Positions 14,869 to 22,211 of a DNA stretch of 27,524 nucleotides are shown piece after piece. The DNA comes from SCUN01 sp046598935 (GTDB lineage: Bacteria > Acidobacteriota > Vicinamibacteria > Vicinamibacterales > SCN-69-37): assembly GCA_046598935.1 (NCBI GenBank), contig JBKJHW010000028.1, positions 1 through 27,524 on the forward strand, written 5' to 3'. A program made the position numbers and the translations under genes. Below the pieces are notes generated by a model, which was given only the letters and a program-made list of their open reading frames with translations, was not told the origin of the DNA and searched no databases. Position 1 is the stretch's first letter, and each line of letters begins with the position of its first letter.

Positions 14869-15350
14869 TGCTGATCGAGATGGCCATCCGAGGCCTGATG
14901 GTGGATCCCATTACGAATTTACCGATCGTGATTCTGCGCGACATCGACGGCCAGCGCGTGCTCCCGATCTGGGTCGGCGCTGTTGAAGCCAGCGCGGTTG
15001 CGCTCCAGATCGAGAACGTCTCGACGCCGCGGCCGCTCACTCACGACCTCATCCGCAATCTGCTCACGGAATTCGGCGCCGTGCTCGAGCGCGTCGTGAT
15101 CCATGACCTCAAGGACAGCACCTTTTACGCATACCTCGAGCTGAAGCGCGATGGCGAATACACGCGCATCGATGTTCGGCCAAGTGACGGTCTCGCACTG
15201 GCCCTTCGGACAAAGGCGCCGATCTACGTTCACCCCCGCGTGATCGAACGAGCCTCGTCGACCCAGATCTCGACTGAGGATGCGGACCAGGAACGGCTCC
15301 AACAGTGGCTCGAAAGCCTCGATCCTGACGATTTAGGCTACAAGATGTAG
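14868..15350 (+). CDS. Bifunctional nuclease family protein (DUF151/BFN)
   Basis: This 160-residue protein belongs to the DUF151 family, whose name comes from plant BFN nucleases with DNase and RNase activity; bacterial members are poorly characterised. Seen in the sequence are the opening MAIRGLMVDPITNLPIVIL with the RVLPIWVGAVEASAVAL motif, and RIDVRPSDGLALALRTKAPIYV, the most conserved part of the family. A C-terminal acidic stretch (EDADQERLQQWLESLDPDD) resembles the UVR-like tail found in some relatives. The ATG at 14868 shares its A with the miaB TGA stop. A TTG one codon earlier is also in frame but less likely. Position after recN-miaB suggests co-expression. Biological role is not established. 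Confidence 0.88.
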   Translation: MLIEMAIRGLMVDPITNLPIVILRDIDGQRVLPIWVGAVEASAVALQIENVSTPRPLTHDLIRNLLTEFGAVLERVVIHDLKDSTFYAYLELKRDGEYTRIDVRPSDGLALALRTKAPIYVHPRVIERASSTQISTEDADQERLQQWLESLDPDDLGYKM

Positions 15351-15359
15351 TGTGTTTTG

Positions 15360-15388
15360 TTGACACGGCCCTAGGGCGTTCCTACAAT
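15360..15388 (+). promoter_or_regulatory. Near-consensus sigma-70 promoter of parAB with a palindrome in the spacer
   Basis: TTGACA (15360-15365) and TACAAT (15383-15388) are separated by exactly 17 bp. One mismatch in the -10 box is the only departure from consensus. The spacer contains the perfect 10-bp palindrome GCCCTAGGGC (15368-15377), a possible operator. The expected start point is about 15395, only about 8 nt before the parA TTG codon, leaving no room for a Shine-Dalgarno sequence. Confidence 0.85.
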
Positions 15389-15402
15389 GCCTGCAGACTG
15401 TT

Positions 15403-16158
15403 TTGATCATCTCCATTGCCAATCAGAAGGGCGGCGTCGGAAAGACGACAACCGCTATCAATCTTTCCGCGGCCCTGGCGCTGCGCGGCAAGCGCACTCT
15501 TCTCATCGATCTCGACCCGCAGGCCAACAGCACGATGTCCTACACGGACGTCTCGACGCTGACGCACTCGGTCTACGACGCGATTCTGGACCCGAAGATT
15601 GACTTCGCCGGCATCATCCGGCCGACCGCGCAGAAGAATCTTTCGATCGCCCCGTCGCGCATCGCCCTGGCCAAGCTCGAAGGCCGGTTGGTCGGGGAGC
15701 TCGACGCGCACTTCCGGCTCAAGGATCGCATCGCGCAGATCCGCAAGAGCTACGACGCCATCGTGATCGACTGCCCGCCGGCATTGGGTCTGCTGACGGT
15801 GAACGCTCTTGTCGCATCGACCCACTTACTGATACCGATCCAGTCCTCGTACTTTGCGCTCGAGGGGACCGACGACCTGCTCGAGACGATTGAGAAAGTC
15901 CGCTCGCGCGCCAACCAGGACCTCAAGATCATCGGCGTCGTGATCACCATGCACGACAAGCGGACGGCTCTGGCCCGCGACATTCGGGCTCAGATCGACA
16001 AGGTGTTCGGCAAGAAAGTGTTCAAGACGGTGATCACCAAGAGCGTCCGGCTCGAAGAGAGCCCGGCGTACAAGGAATCGATCTTCACGTTCGCGCCGGA
16101 CTCGTCGGGCGCGACTGAGTATTACCGGTTGTGCGAGGAGGTTATCGATCGTGTCTAA
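15403..16158 (+). CDS. parA: Chromosome partitioning ATPase ParA
   Basis: ParA is the Walker-type ATPase that moves ParB-parS complexes over the nucleoid. The 251-residue product has the deviant Walker A KGGVGKTTT with the signature Lys9, the IDLDPQANST switch region and VIDCPPALG. It lacks an N-terminal helix-turn-helix extension, as in chromosomal and small-type ParAs. The start is TTG at 15403. The nearby ATG at 15387 is in another frame, and no in-frame ATG or GTG precedes the conserved IISIANQKGG. No Shine-Dalgarno is present and the promoter lies immediately upstream, so translation probably starts on a very short leader. It overlaps parB by 8 bp. I found no parS site (TGTTTCACGTGAAACA-like) in the window. 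Confidence 0.94.
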   Translation: MIISIANQKGGVGKTTTAINLSAALALRGKRTLLIDLDPQANSTMSYTDVSTLTHSVYDAILDPKIDFAGIIRPTAQKNLSIAPSRIALAKLEGRLVGELDAHFRLKDRIAQIRKSYDAIVIDCPPALGLLTVNALVASTHLLIPIQSSYFALEGTDDLLETIEKVRSRANQDLKIIGVVITMHDKRTALARDIRAQIDKVFGKKVFKTVITKSVRLEESPAYKESIFTFAPDSSGATEYYRLCEEVIDRV

Positions 16159-16987
16159 ACGCGGGTTGCCCACAACGCTGAAGATGCGCCACGACGCGCA
16201 TTACGTCGACTCGCTGAGCGTCCCTGGCGGCGCGCCGATCGGGCGGATGGTGCTCATCGAGCACATCGACCCGAACCCAGACCAGCCGCGGCAGGCGATG
16301 GGCGACCTCTCGGAGCTGATCGCGTCGATCGGCGAAAAGGGGATTATTGAACCGCTGATTGTGCGCCAGCGCGGATCCCGGTACCAGATCATCGCCGGCG
16401 AACGGCGGTATCAGGCGTCGGTCCGGCTCGGCCTGCGAGAGCTCCCGGTCGTCATCCGGGAGGTCGATGACAACGAAATTATCGAGGTCGCGCTGGTTGA
16501 GAATATCCAGCGGAAGGATCTCAGTCCGTTCGAAGAGGCTGAGGCGCTGAACACCCTCGCTGACCGGTGCGGGTACACCCATGAGGACATGGCCCGGCGG
16601 CTGGGCAAGGGTCGCACGAGCATCACGGAGTCCCTGGCGATCTCTGAGATGCCCAAGGCGGTTCGCGATCTTTGTCGGCTGGCCGACATTTCTTCCAAGT
16701 CATTGCTTTTACAGGTAGTTAGGCAAGGGACTTCAGAGAAAATGATCGCGTTTATCGAGCAGCTCACGAAGGACGGCGCCACCGGGCCCGTCACCCGCGA
16801 GAGGGCTCGTAAGGCGGCCTCGAAGCCCAAGATCGGCCGTCCAAAGTCCTTCGTTTTCAACTACCGGCCGCCGACCAGAGCGTTCAATCTGAGCCTGAAA
16901 TTCACGCGCTCGGACGTTGACAAGACCGAGGTGATCGCCACGCTCGAAAGCATCATCGCGGAGCTCCGCAAGGCTCGCGACAACTAG
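16151..16987 (+). CDS. parB: Chromosome partitioning protein ParB (CTPase/DNA-binding)
   Basis: ParB loads at parS, binds CTP and slides as a clamp. The 278-residue product starts with GTG at 16151, overlapping parA. The N-terminal SKRGLP segment resembles the ParA-activating peptide. The ParB/Sulfiredoxin domain follows with PDQPRQ, the GERRYQA CTP-binding motif and ENIQRKDLSPFEEA. The helix-turn-helix is at THEDMARRLGKGRTSITESL. Between the N-terminal peptide and the CTPase domain lies an unusual MRHDAHYVDSL stretch that I do not know from E. coli-type or Bacillus ParB. The C-terminal part (KSFVFNYRPPTRAFNLSLKF...) differs from the usual leucine-zipper-like dimerisation end, so how it dimerises is an open point. 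Confidence 0.93.
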   Translation: MSKRGLPTTLKMRHDAHYVDSLSVPGGAPIGRMVLIEHIDPNPDQPRQAMGDLSELIASIGEKGIIEPLIVRQRGSRYQIIAGERRYQASVRLGLRELPVVIREVDDNEIIEVALVENIQRKDLSPFEEAEALNTLADRCGYTHEDMARRLGKGRTSITESLAISEMPKAVRDLCRLADISSKSLLLQVVRQGTSEKMIAFIEQLTKDGATGPVTRERARKAASKPKIGRPKSFVFNYRPPTRAFNLSLKFTRSDVDKTEVIATLESIIAELRKARDN

Positions 16988-17218
16988 TCCGACGCAAGAG
17001 CGCTGAATACAAACCGCTGCATGGATATGCAGGCAATATCCAATCAACCTTGGAGACACTGGCGCGGCTTGGGGAAGATCTTCGGGCTTCTTTTCTTGAG
17101 GTGCCGCAGCCAGACCGTTTAGTTAACATAACATATATTATCAGACGTTGCCGGCCTGGCTCAGCAAAGTGCCCTGTGGAAGAATTGCGGATGCCTTTGA
17201 CGTAAAGTTTCCCTGGGG
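16988..17218. other. 231-bp intergenic spacer between parB and lptFG
   Basis: This is the longest gene-free stretch in the window. It contains overlapping hairpins: CTGCAT/ATGCAG (17017-17032) and GGATAT/ATATCC (17023-17041), which compete for the same bases. A perfect palindrome GAAGATCTTC (17074-17083) is followed by a pyrimidine-rich run. An AT-rich patch (17118-17141) with TATATT/TATTAT could be a -10 region for lptFG, but I see no convincing -35. No convincing gene is present. Confidence 0.6.
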
Positions 17219-19540
17219 ATGCCGACCAAGGTCATTCGAATACTGGATCGCTACATCATCCGCGAAACCGTCGCGCCGTTCCTCATGGCGCTGGCGGTCC
17301 TCACGTTCCTGTTTGCCGTTCGCCCAATGATGGACAACGCCCAGGCGCTCCTGACCAAAGGCGTCCCGGTCGGAACGGTCGTATACCTGCTCGCCAATCT
17401 GTTGCCGCAAGCGCTCGGCATCACGCTGCCGATGGCGCTTCTGATCGGGCTGCTCATGGCCCTCGGACGGCTTTCGGCCGACCGCGAAACCGTCGCGTTT
17501 CTGGCCTGCGGCGTCAGCCTTTGGCGGCTGGTTCGGCCGGCCCTGATCCTGGCTCTGATCGTCGGAGGCATGACCCTGTGGGTGATGCTCGACGGCATCC
17601 CGACCGGTAACAAGGCCTTCGTCAGGGTCACGACCAGCCTGGTCGCCGAGCGGTCAGCGCAGGAAATCAAGCCGGGGCAGTTTTACGACGGGTTCCCAGG
17701 CAAGGTCCTGCGCGTCGAATCGGTCACCGCCGACGGCCGCTGGCAACGCGTCATCCTGGCCATCACTCGCGACAAAGCGGCGCCCACAATGGTGCTGGCC
17801 GACGAGGGGCGACTGATCATCAAAGAGGATGAAGGCCGCGCCGAGATCATCCTGACCGGCGTGAGCCGGTTCATGCCCACGGCCCAGGCCGGCGTGTACG
17901 ACCGGGCCGCCGACATCGCCGGCGAGACCTACGCCATCGACCCGCAGGAAATGTTCCGGAAGACCTCGATCGTGCCCGGCGTGCGGGAAATGACCATCGC
18001 GGAGCTCAAGGTCGAGTGGGACGACAAGATCCGGCTCAACGAGTCGCCCCGGAACGCCATCATGTTCATCCACCAGAAATTTTCCTTTCCGGTGGCGTGC
18101 CTGGTCATGGGCCTTCTGGCCGTGGCGCTCGGTGTCCATACCCGCAAGGACGGCAAGTTCGCAAGCTTCGCGCTGGGCCTCGCCGTGATCTTCATTTACT
18201 ACGGCCTGCTGATGATCTTCGAGAACCTGACAAAAGGGGATCTCTTCCCCGCCGTCTGGGCCCGTTGGATGCCGAACCTCGTACTCGGCCCGCTGGCCAT
18301 CTTCCTGATCTGGTGGCGCTCGAGAAATGCGGAGCGGTCTGTCGCCCTCCGGTTACCGCCGAAAATCGCAGCGAGGCTGGCAAAAGTCGGTGAGCCCGAC
18401 GGAGAAGCTCACGGGAAAAAACCGGTCGTCGTGCTGCGACTCCCGAACCTGAATCTCCCGCTGCCGCGGATCCTCGACCTCTATCTCCTCCGCCGCTACT
18501 TCAGCGTCGTCATGTTGTCGTTCGTCGGGCTGCTGGGGCTCTATTACATCGGCACGGTCATCGACCTGAGCGAAAAACTGTTCAAAGGCTCGGCGTCGAC
18601 CGTCACGCTCATCGACTATCTCTTCTATTCGACCCCGCAGTTCATCTACTTCCTGATGCCGATCGCGGTGCTGGTGGCCTCGCTCGTGACGGTCGGGACG
18701 CTCAGCAAGACGGGCGAGCTCACCGTGATGCGGTCGTGCGGCATCAGTCTGTACCGTCTCGCGGTGCCGCTGCTGCTCGCGGCCGCCTTCTGGAGCGCGA
18801 TGCTCTTTACGCTCGAGGAGCGGGTCATGGCGCACGCCAATAAACGCGCCGGCGCGATCGAGGACGTGATCCGCGAACGTCAGTCGACAACAATGGACAT
18901 CTCGAACAGGCATTGGCTCGTCGGGACCCGCGGCCGCGTGTATTTTTACGGCGCCTACGACCAGCGCCGGCGCCAGTTCGCCGACCTCTCGATCTACGAG
19001 ATCAGCAATACGCCGTATCGCGTCACCCGCCACACGTTTGTCCCGAAGGCCGTACTGTCTCGAGGGGCCTGGTCGGGTGGCCCGGGGTGGACGCAGCATT
19101 TCCCCGCGTCGGGGCCGCCGGTTCAGCAGCAGTTCGAAACGCGTACGCTCGAGCTGGACCCCATCCGCTTTTTCGAAACAGAGACGCGCGACGCCGAAGC
19201 AATGACCTCAGGCCAGCTCGCCGAGTATGTCAAGACGCTGAAGGCCAGCGGGCTGAGCTCCGGCAGCTTCGACGTCGAGCTTCACCGCAAGTACGCGATG
19301 CCGCTGATGACGCTGATCATGACCCTGATCGCGATCCCGTTCGGCGTGACGACCGGGCGACGCGGCGCGCTCTACGGAATTGGCCTGGCGATCGCGCTCG
19401 CGTTCACGTACCAGATCATGTTCGTCGCGTTCGGATTTTTTGGAACGACCGAGCTGTTGCCGGCCGTGATCGCCGCGTGGGCGCCGAACATTCTATTTCT
19501 GGCCGGGGCGTCGTACCTGCTGCTCACGGTTCGGACCTGA
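17219..19540 (+). CDS. Fused LptF-LptG lipopolysaccharide export permease
   Basis: LptF and LptG are the two transmembrane subunits of the LptB2FG ABC exporter that extracts LPS from the inner membrane. This 773-residue protein holds two YjgP/YjgQ permease modules in one chain. Module 1 (about 6-375) opens with RILDRYIIRETVAPF, has the conserved LPMALLIGLLMALGRLSADRE segment, a periplasmic beta-jellyroll part and C-terminal helices. A hydrophilic linker (about 375-412) joins it to module 2 (about 413-770), which opens RILDLYLLRRYFSVV and contains LSKTGELTVMRSCGISLYRL. About twelve membrane helices are expected, the sum of both subunits. A GGGG directly before the ATG is poorly spaced. The ATPase LptB is not in the window. 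The last 48 bp overlap the opposite-strand gene. Confidence 0.92.
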   Translation: MPTKVIRILDRYIIRETVAPFLMALAVLTFLFAVRPMMDNAQALLTKGVPVGTVVYLLANLLPQALGITLPMALLIGLLMALGRLSADRETVAFLACGVSLWRLVRPALILALIVGGMTLWVMLDGIPTGNKAFVRVTTSLVAERSAQEIKPGQFYDGFPGKVLRVESVTADGRWQRVILAITRDKAAPTMVLADEGRLIIKEDEGRAEIILTGVSRFMPTAQAGVYDRAADIAGETYAIDPQEMFRKTSIVPGVREMTIAELKVEWDDKIRLNESPRNAIMFIHQKFSFPVACLVMGLLAVALGVHTRKDGKFASFALGLAVIFIYYGLLMIFENLTKGDLFPAVWARWMPNLVLGPLAIFLIWWRSRNAERSVALRLPPKIAARLAKVGEPDGEAHGKKPVVVLRLPNLNLPLPRILDLYLLRRYFSVVMLSFVGLLGLYYIGTVIDLSEKLFKGSASTVTLIDYLFYSTPQFIYFLMPIAVLVASLVTVGTLSKTGELTVMRSCGISLYRLAVPLLLAAAFWSAMLFTLEERVMAHANKRAGAIEDVIRERQSTTMDISNRHWLVGTRGRVYFYGAYDQRRRQFADLSIYEISNTPYRVTRHTFVPKAVLSRGAWSGGPGWTQHFPASGPPVQQQFETRTLELDPIRFFETETRDAEAMTSGQLAEYVKTLKASGLSSGSFDVELHRKYAMPLMTLIMTLIAIPFGVTTGRRGALYGIGLAIALAFTYQIMFVAFGFFGTTELLPAVIAAWAPNILFLAGASYLLLTVRT

Positions 19541-21289
19541 CAGCGATTCCCTGCCGCGGGCGAGCCGCACATTCTTCAGTACCACTTCCCCGCTCGTGCC
19601 CGGCGCCGTGTTGAGAGTGTCGAGCACAAAAAGAATCGACTTCACGCGCGCCACCACCGGCCGCCGCGTGGGCACCGGCGTGAATCCCACAGGAACCACT
19701 TCGGTCATCCGCACTGTGATGGCTCGCGGTGTCGGATCAAGGTACACCGACCGCGACCAGCGCTCGCCCTCGACGCCGCCGGGCAGGCGGAATTGCACCA
19801 ACACCCGCATCGGCGCCGACGCGCTGCCGATGAACTCGACGCGGTCGAACGACTCCAGCGGATCATTCATCGCGCGGACGAGCGCCGAGTACTCGAGGCC
19901 GGGCCGCACCGTGCCCACGCGGAAGCGGAATCGAACGCCGCCGTCGGGCACATTGCGCGCGATCGAGCCTTCCGAGGTCGGACCATGTTCGACGACCCAT
20001 TCGCCGGCCGGCGTCAGCGGGGTCACCGCATCATCTTCAATCGGTGCCGGTAACGGTGCCGAGGCCGAGGCCGTCGCGGCCGGTGCCATGGCCGGCACCA
20101 GGTAGACGGGGTTTGTGACAACCCACGGCATCGTGAAGCCGGAGATCGTTGCCTCGGCGCGGTACGCGCCCGGCTGCGCCGGCCCGTTGAATACGGCGCT
20201 GCCCATGCCGAATGCCATCTCGCGGTCGTGGTGCCAGAGCGACACGCGCGAGTTCGACGCACCGTCGATCGACGCCGTGATCTCAACGCTTTCGTTCGAA
20301 ACCGCAAGCGAGCCGCCCATCTGCGCTGACCCGCCCGCCGTCCGCGCCGACAACCGCGCAATGGCCGGACCCGCGAACGCGCTGACCACCGACCAGGCGC
20401 GCCCGGCTCGAACGGCGGCGACGAGCGCCGCGGCGTCACCTGCCGCATTTCCTGTCGCCGGCGCCGCCAACTCGACAACCTGCGCCATCGTCCCGAACGT
20501 CTGCGCGTAGAAGCGCCCCCCGAAACCGTGCGCGTCGGTCGCGCCGAGCGCGACAACCGGGCGCCGCCGCGTGAGCGCGTCCCATCGCCGCAACGATTGC
20601 ACCGGACGCGCCATCAGAGACGCCAACGACTCGGCGGGCCGTACGGGAAACGTGATCAACGTTTGCAGGATCCGAAGCCGCCGCTCATCCCGCCACTCGC
20701 TGTCGGCGTTGAGCCATTCGATGCCGTCTGCGCCTGCGAAATCGTTGACGGGATTTCCGCCCCGCCCCCCGGCTGCGGCGCCCGGCCCTCGCCACCGAAG
20801 GTCGGCCCGCGGGGAATCCGGATGCGCAACAATCGCGATCCCTCCGAGCCGATGGATGTCATCAATGACGTCGCGCGCTTCCCCGCCGAGCCTGTACGGG
20901 GCTGCCGATGTGATGCCCAGCGCGACGATATGGCCTTCGACGACGCTGATTTCGGCGGCATCGATCAGCAACACGCCGTCGACGTACCGCGGCGGGTCCG
21001 GCGCGCGCGTGGCGTCACCGTGGTCGGTGAGAATCACAAACTGCAACTCCGCGTCGCGCGCGGCGCCGGCGACTTGCTCGGGCGTAAACGCGCCGTCCGA
21101 TCGCGTCGTGTGGACGTGATACGCGCCGGACAGTACGGTACGCGGCGAGCCAGACGCCGGCGGCGCGAGGACCAGCCGCCTCGGAGGCGCCGTCACGAAC
21201 GCGTACGCAACAACGGCGGCTATCAGAGCCGCCGTTGTCAGAAGGAATCGTCTCAGCACGCGGGACTCGACGGACGGTACCACGATCAC
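19493..21289 (-). CDS. Membrane-anchored PHP-domain metallohydrolase (CehA/McbA-like)
   Basis: PHP-domain proteins are metal-dependent phosphoesterases or hydrolases. The 598-residue product begins with an N-terminal hydrophobic segment (about 14-33, FLLTTAALIAAVVAYAFV), a signal anchor that would place the enzyme in the periplasm. The metal ligands are visible: His58 and His60 in YHVHTTRSDG, Asp65, Asp89/His90 in LTDHGD, Glu113, His120, His156 in AHPDSP and Asp253/His255 in ATDAHGFGG. The C-terminal 300 residues are beta-rich with no family I can name. An Ala/Pro linker lies near 400-418. The GTG start overlaps the xerD stop (GTGA). The substrate is unknown. Its 3' end runs antisense into lptFG. 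Confidence 0.8.
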   Translation of the reverse strand: MIVVPSVESRVLRRFLLTTAALIAAVVAYAFVTAPPRRLVLAPPASGSPRTVLSGAYHVHTTRSDGAFTPEQVAGAARDAELQFVILTDHGDATRAPDPPRYVDGVLLIDAAEISVVEGHIVALGITSAAPYRLGGEARDVIDDIHRLGGIAIVAHPDSPRADLRWRGPGAAAGGRGGNPVNDFAGADGIEWLNADSEWRDERRLRILQTLITFPVRPAESLASLMARPVQSLRRWDALTRRRPVVALGATDAHGFGGRFYAQTFGTMAQVVELAAPATGNAAGDAAALVAAVRAGRAWSVVSAFAGPAIARLSARTAGGSAQMGGSLAVSNESVEITASIDGASNSRVSLWHHDREMAFGMGSAVFNGPAQPGAYRAEATISGFTMPWVVTNPVYLVPAMAPAATASASAPLPAPIEDDAVTPLTPAGEWVVEHGPTSEGSIARNVPDGGVRFRFRVGTVRPGLEYSALVRAMNDPLESFDRVEFIGSASAPMRVLVQFRLPGGVEGERWSRSVYLDPTPRAITVRMTEVVPVGFTPVPTRRPVVARVKSILFVLDTLNTAPGTSGEVVLKNVRLARGRESLSGPNREQQVRRPGQK

Positions 21290-22170
21290 GACCGCGGATG
21301 AAAGCGATCGTAGACCTGCCGCAGCCGCGCTTCGAGGACGTGCGTGTAAATCTGCGTCGTCGACAGATCCGCGTGGCCGAGCATGGCCTGGATGGCGCGA
21401 AGGTCGGCGCCACGGTCGAGCAGATGCGTCGCGAACGAATGCCGCAGCACATGGGGGCTGAGCGAGCCGCGCACCCCGGCCTTCACGCCGTAGGCTTTGA
21501 GGCCCTTCCAGAATCCCACCCGCGAGAGCCGCTGGCCGCGCGCATTGAGAAAGAGAAACGGCGTTTCCTTTTTCTTCATCAGGCCCGGGCGCGCCTCGTT
21601 GACGTACTTCCCAACCCAGCTCGCCGCCTCGTCGCCGATTGGAACGATGCGTTCTTTGCTGCCCTTGCCGAGTGTTTTGAGGAAACCCTCGGCGAGGCGA
21701 ACGTCGGCCATGCGTAACCCGACGAGCTCCGACACGCGCAGCCCCGTCGCGTACAGCAGCTCGATCAATGCGCGGTCGCGAAGCCCCAGCGGTCTGGCCA
21801 CGTCCGGCGCGGCCAGGAGCGCATCGACCTCCTCGGTCGAGAGAAACTTCGGCAGCGTCTTGAAGGAACGGGGGCTGCGGAGGTCCTCCGCGGGATTCGC
21901 GGGGATGGCGCCGTTCAGCCGCAGGAACTTGAAATAGCCGCGCACCGCGGCGACGCCGCGCGCCGTGGAAGCCGGCGAGAGTCCGGACGTCATCAGGTCG
22001 CGCACGAAGGCCTCGAGGTCGGCAAGCGTCAGCGCATCGATCTTCGCGCCTTGCGTCTCGGCGAATGCCGCCAGCCGGCCCAGATCGCGGCTGTAGGCCT
22101 CGAGCGAGTTGGGCGCGAGCCGCCGCGAGACTTCGAGGTGCCGAAGGTACGAGTCGATGGACAACGCCAC
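21286..22170 (-). CDS. xerD: Tyrosine recombinase XerD/XerC
   Basis: Xer recombinases resolve chromosome dimers at dif. The 294-residue length is typical of XerC/XerD and shorter than phage integrases. The catalytic set is complete: Arg145 in ATGLRVSELV, Lys172 in GKGSKER, His240 and Arg243 in SPHVLRHSFATHLL, His266 in LGHADLSTTQIYTHV and nucleophile Tyr275. The SAM-like N-terminal DNA-binding domain spans about 1-100. The start is GTG, with AAGG about 7 bp upstream. XerD is favoured over XerC by overall similarity, but I cannot settle that by eye. It is co-transcribed with the PHP gene and divergent from murQ, with 41 bp between starts. No dif-like site was recognised next to it. Confidence 0.92.
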   Translation of the reverse strand: MALSIDSYLRHLEVSRRLAPNSLEAYSRDLGRLAAFAETQGAKIDALTLADLEAFVRDLMTSGLSPASTARGVAAVRGYFKFLRLNGAIPANPAEDLRSPRSFKTLPKFLSTEEVDALLAAPDVARPLGLRDRALIELLYATGLRVSELVGLRMADVRLAEGFLKTLGKGSKERIVPIGDEAASWVGKYVNEARPGLMKKKETPFLFLNARGQRLSRVGFWKGLKAYGVKAGVRGSLSPHVLRHSFATHLLDRGADLRAIQAMLGHADLSTTQIYTHVLEARLRQVYDRFHPRS

Positions 22171-22211
22171 ATGATAGCCTTAGCTTTTCGCCCGACCAGA
22201 CATGTCCCGAT

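Noticed and set aside
17021..17122. 33-codon open frame (MDMQAISNQPW...) in the parB-lptFG spacer
   Set aside because: No Shine-Dalgarno, no recognised family, and the length is expected by chance; it would need ribosome profiling or conservation to be believed.
17155..17173. Possible sigma-54 promoter (CTGGCTCAGCAAAGTGC) before lptFG
   Set aside because: GG and GC are 11 bp apart instead of 10 and the flanking bases fit poorly.
15350..17218. parS site near parAB
   Set aside because: No TGTTTCACGTGAAACA-like sequence was seen here; the GCCCTAGGGC palindrome is too short and does not match.
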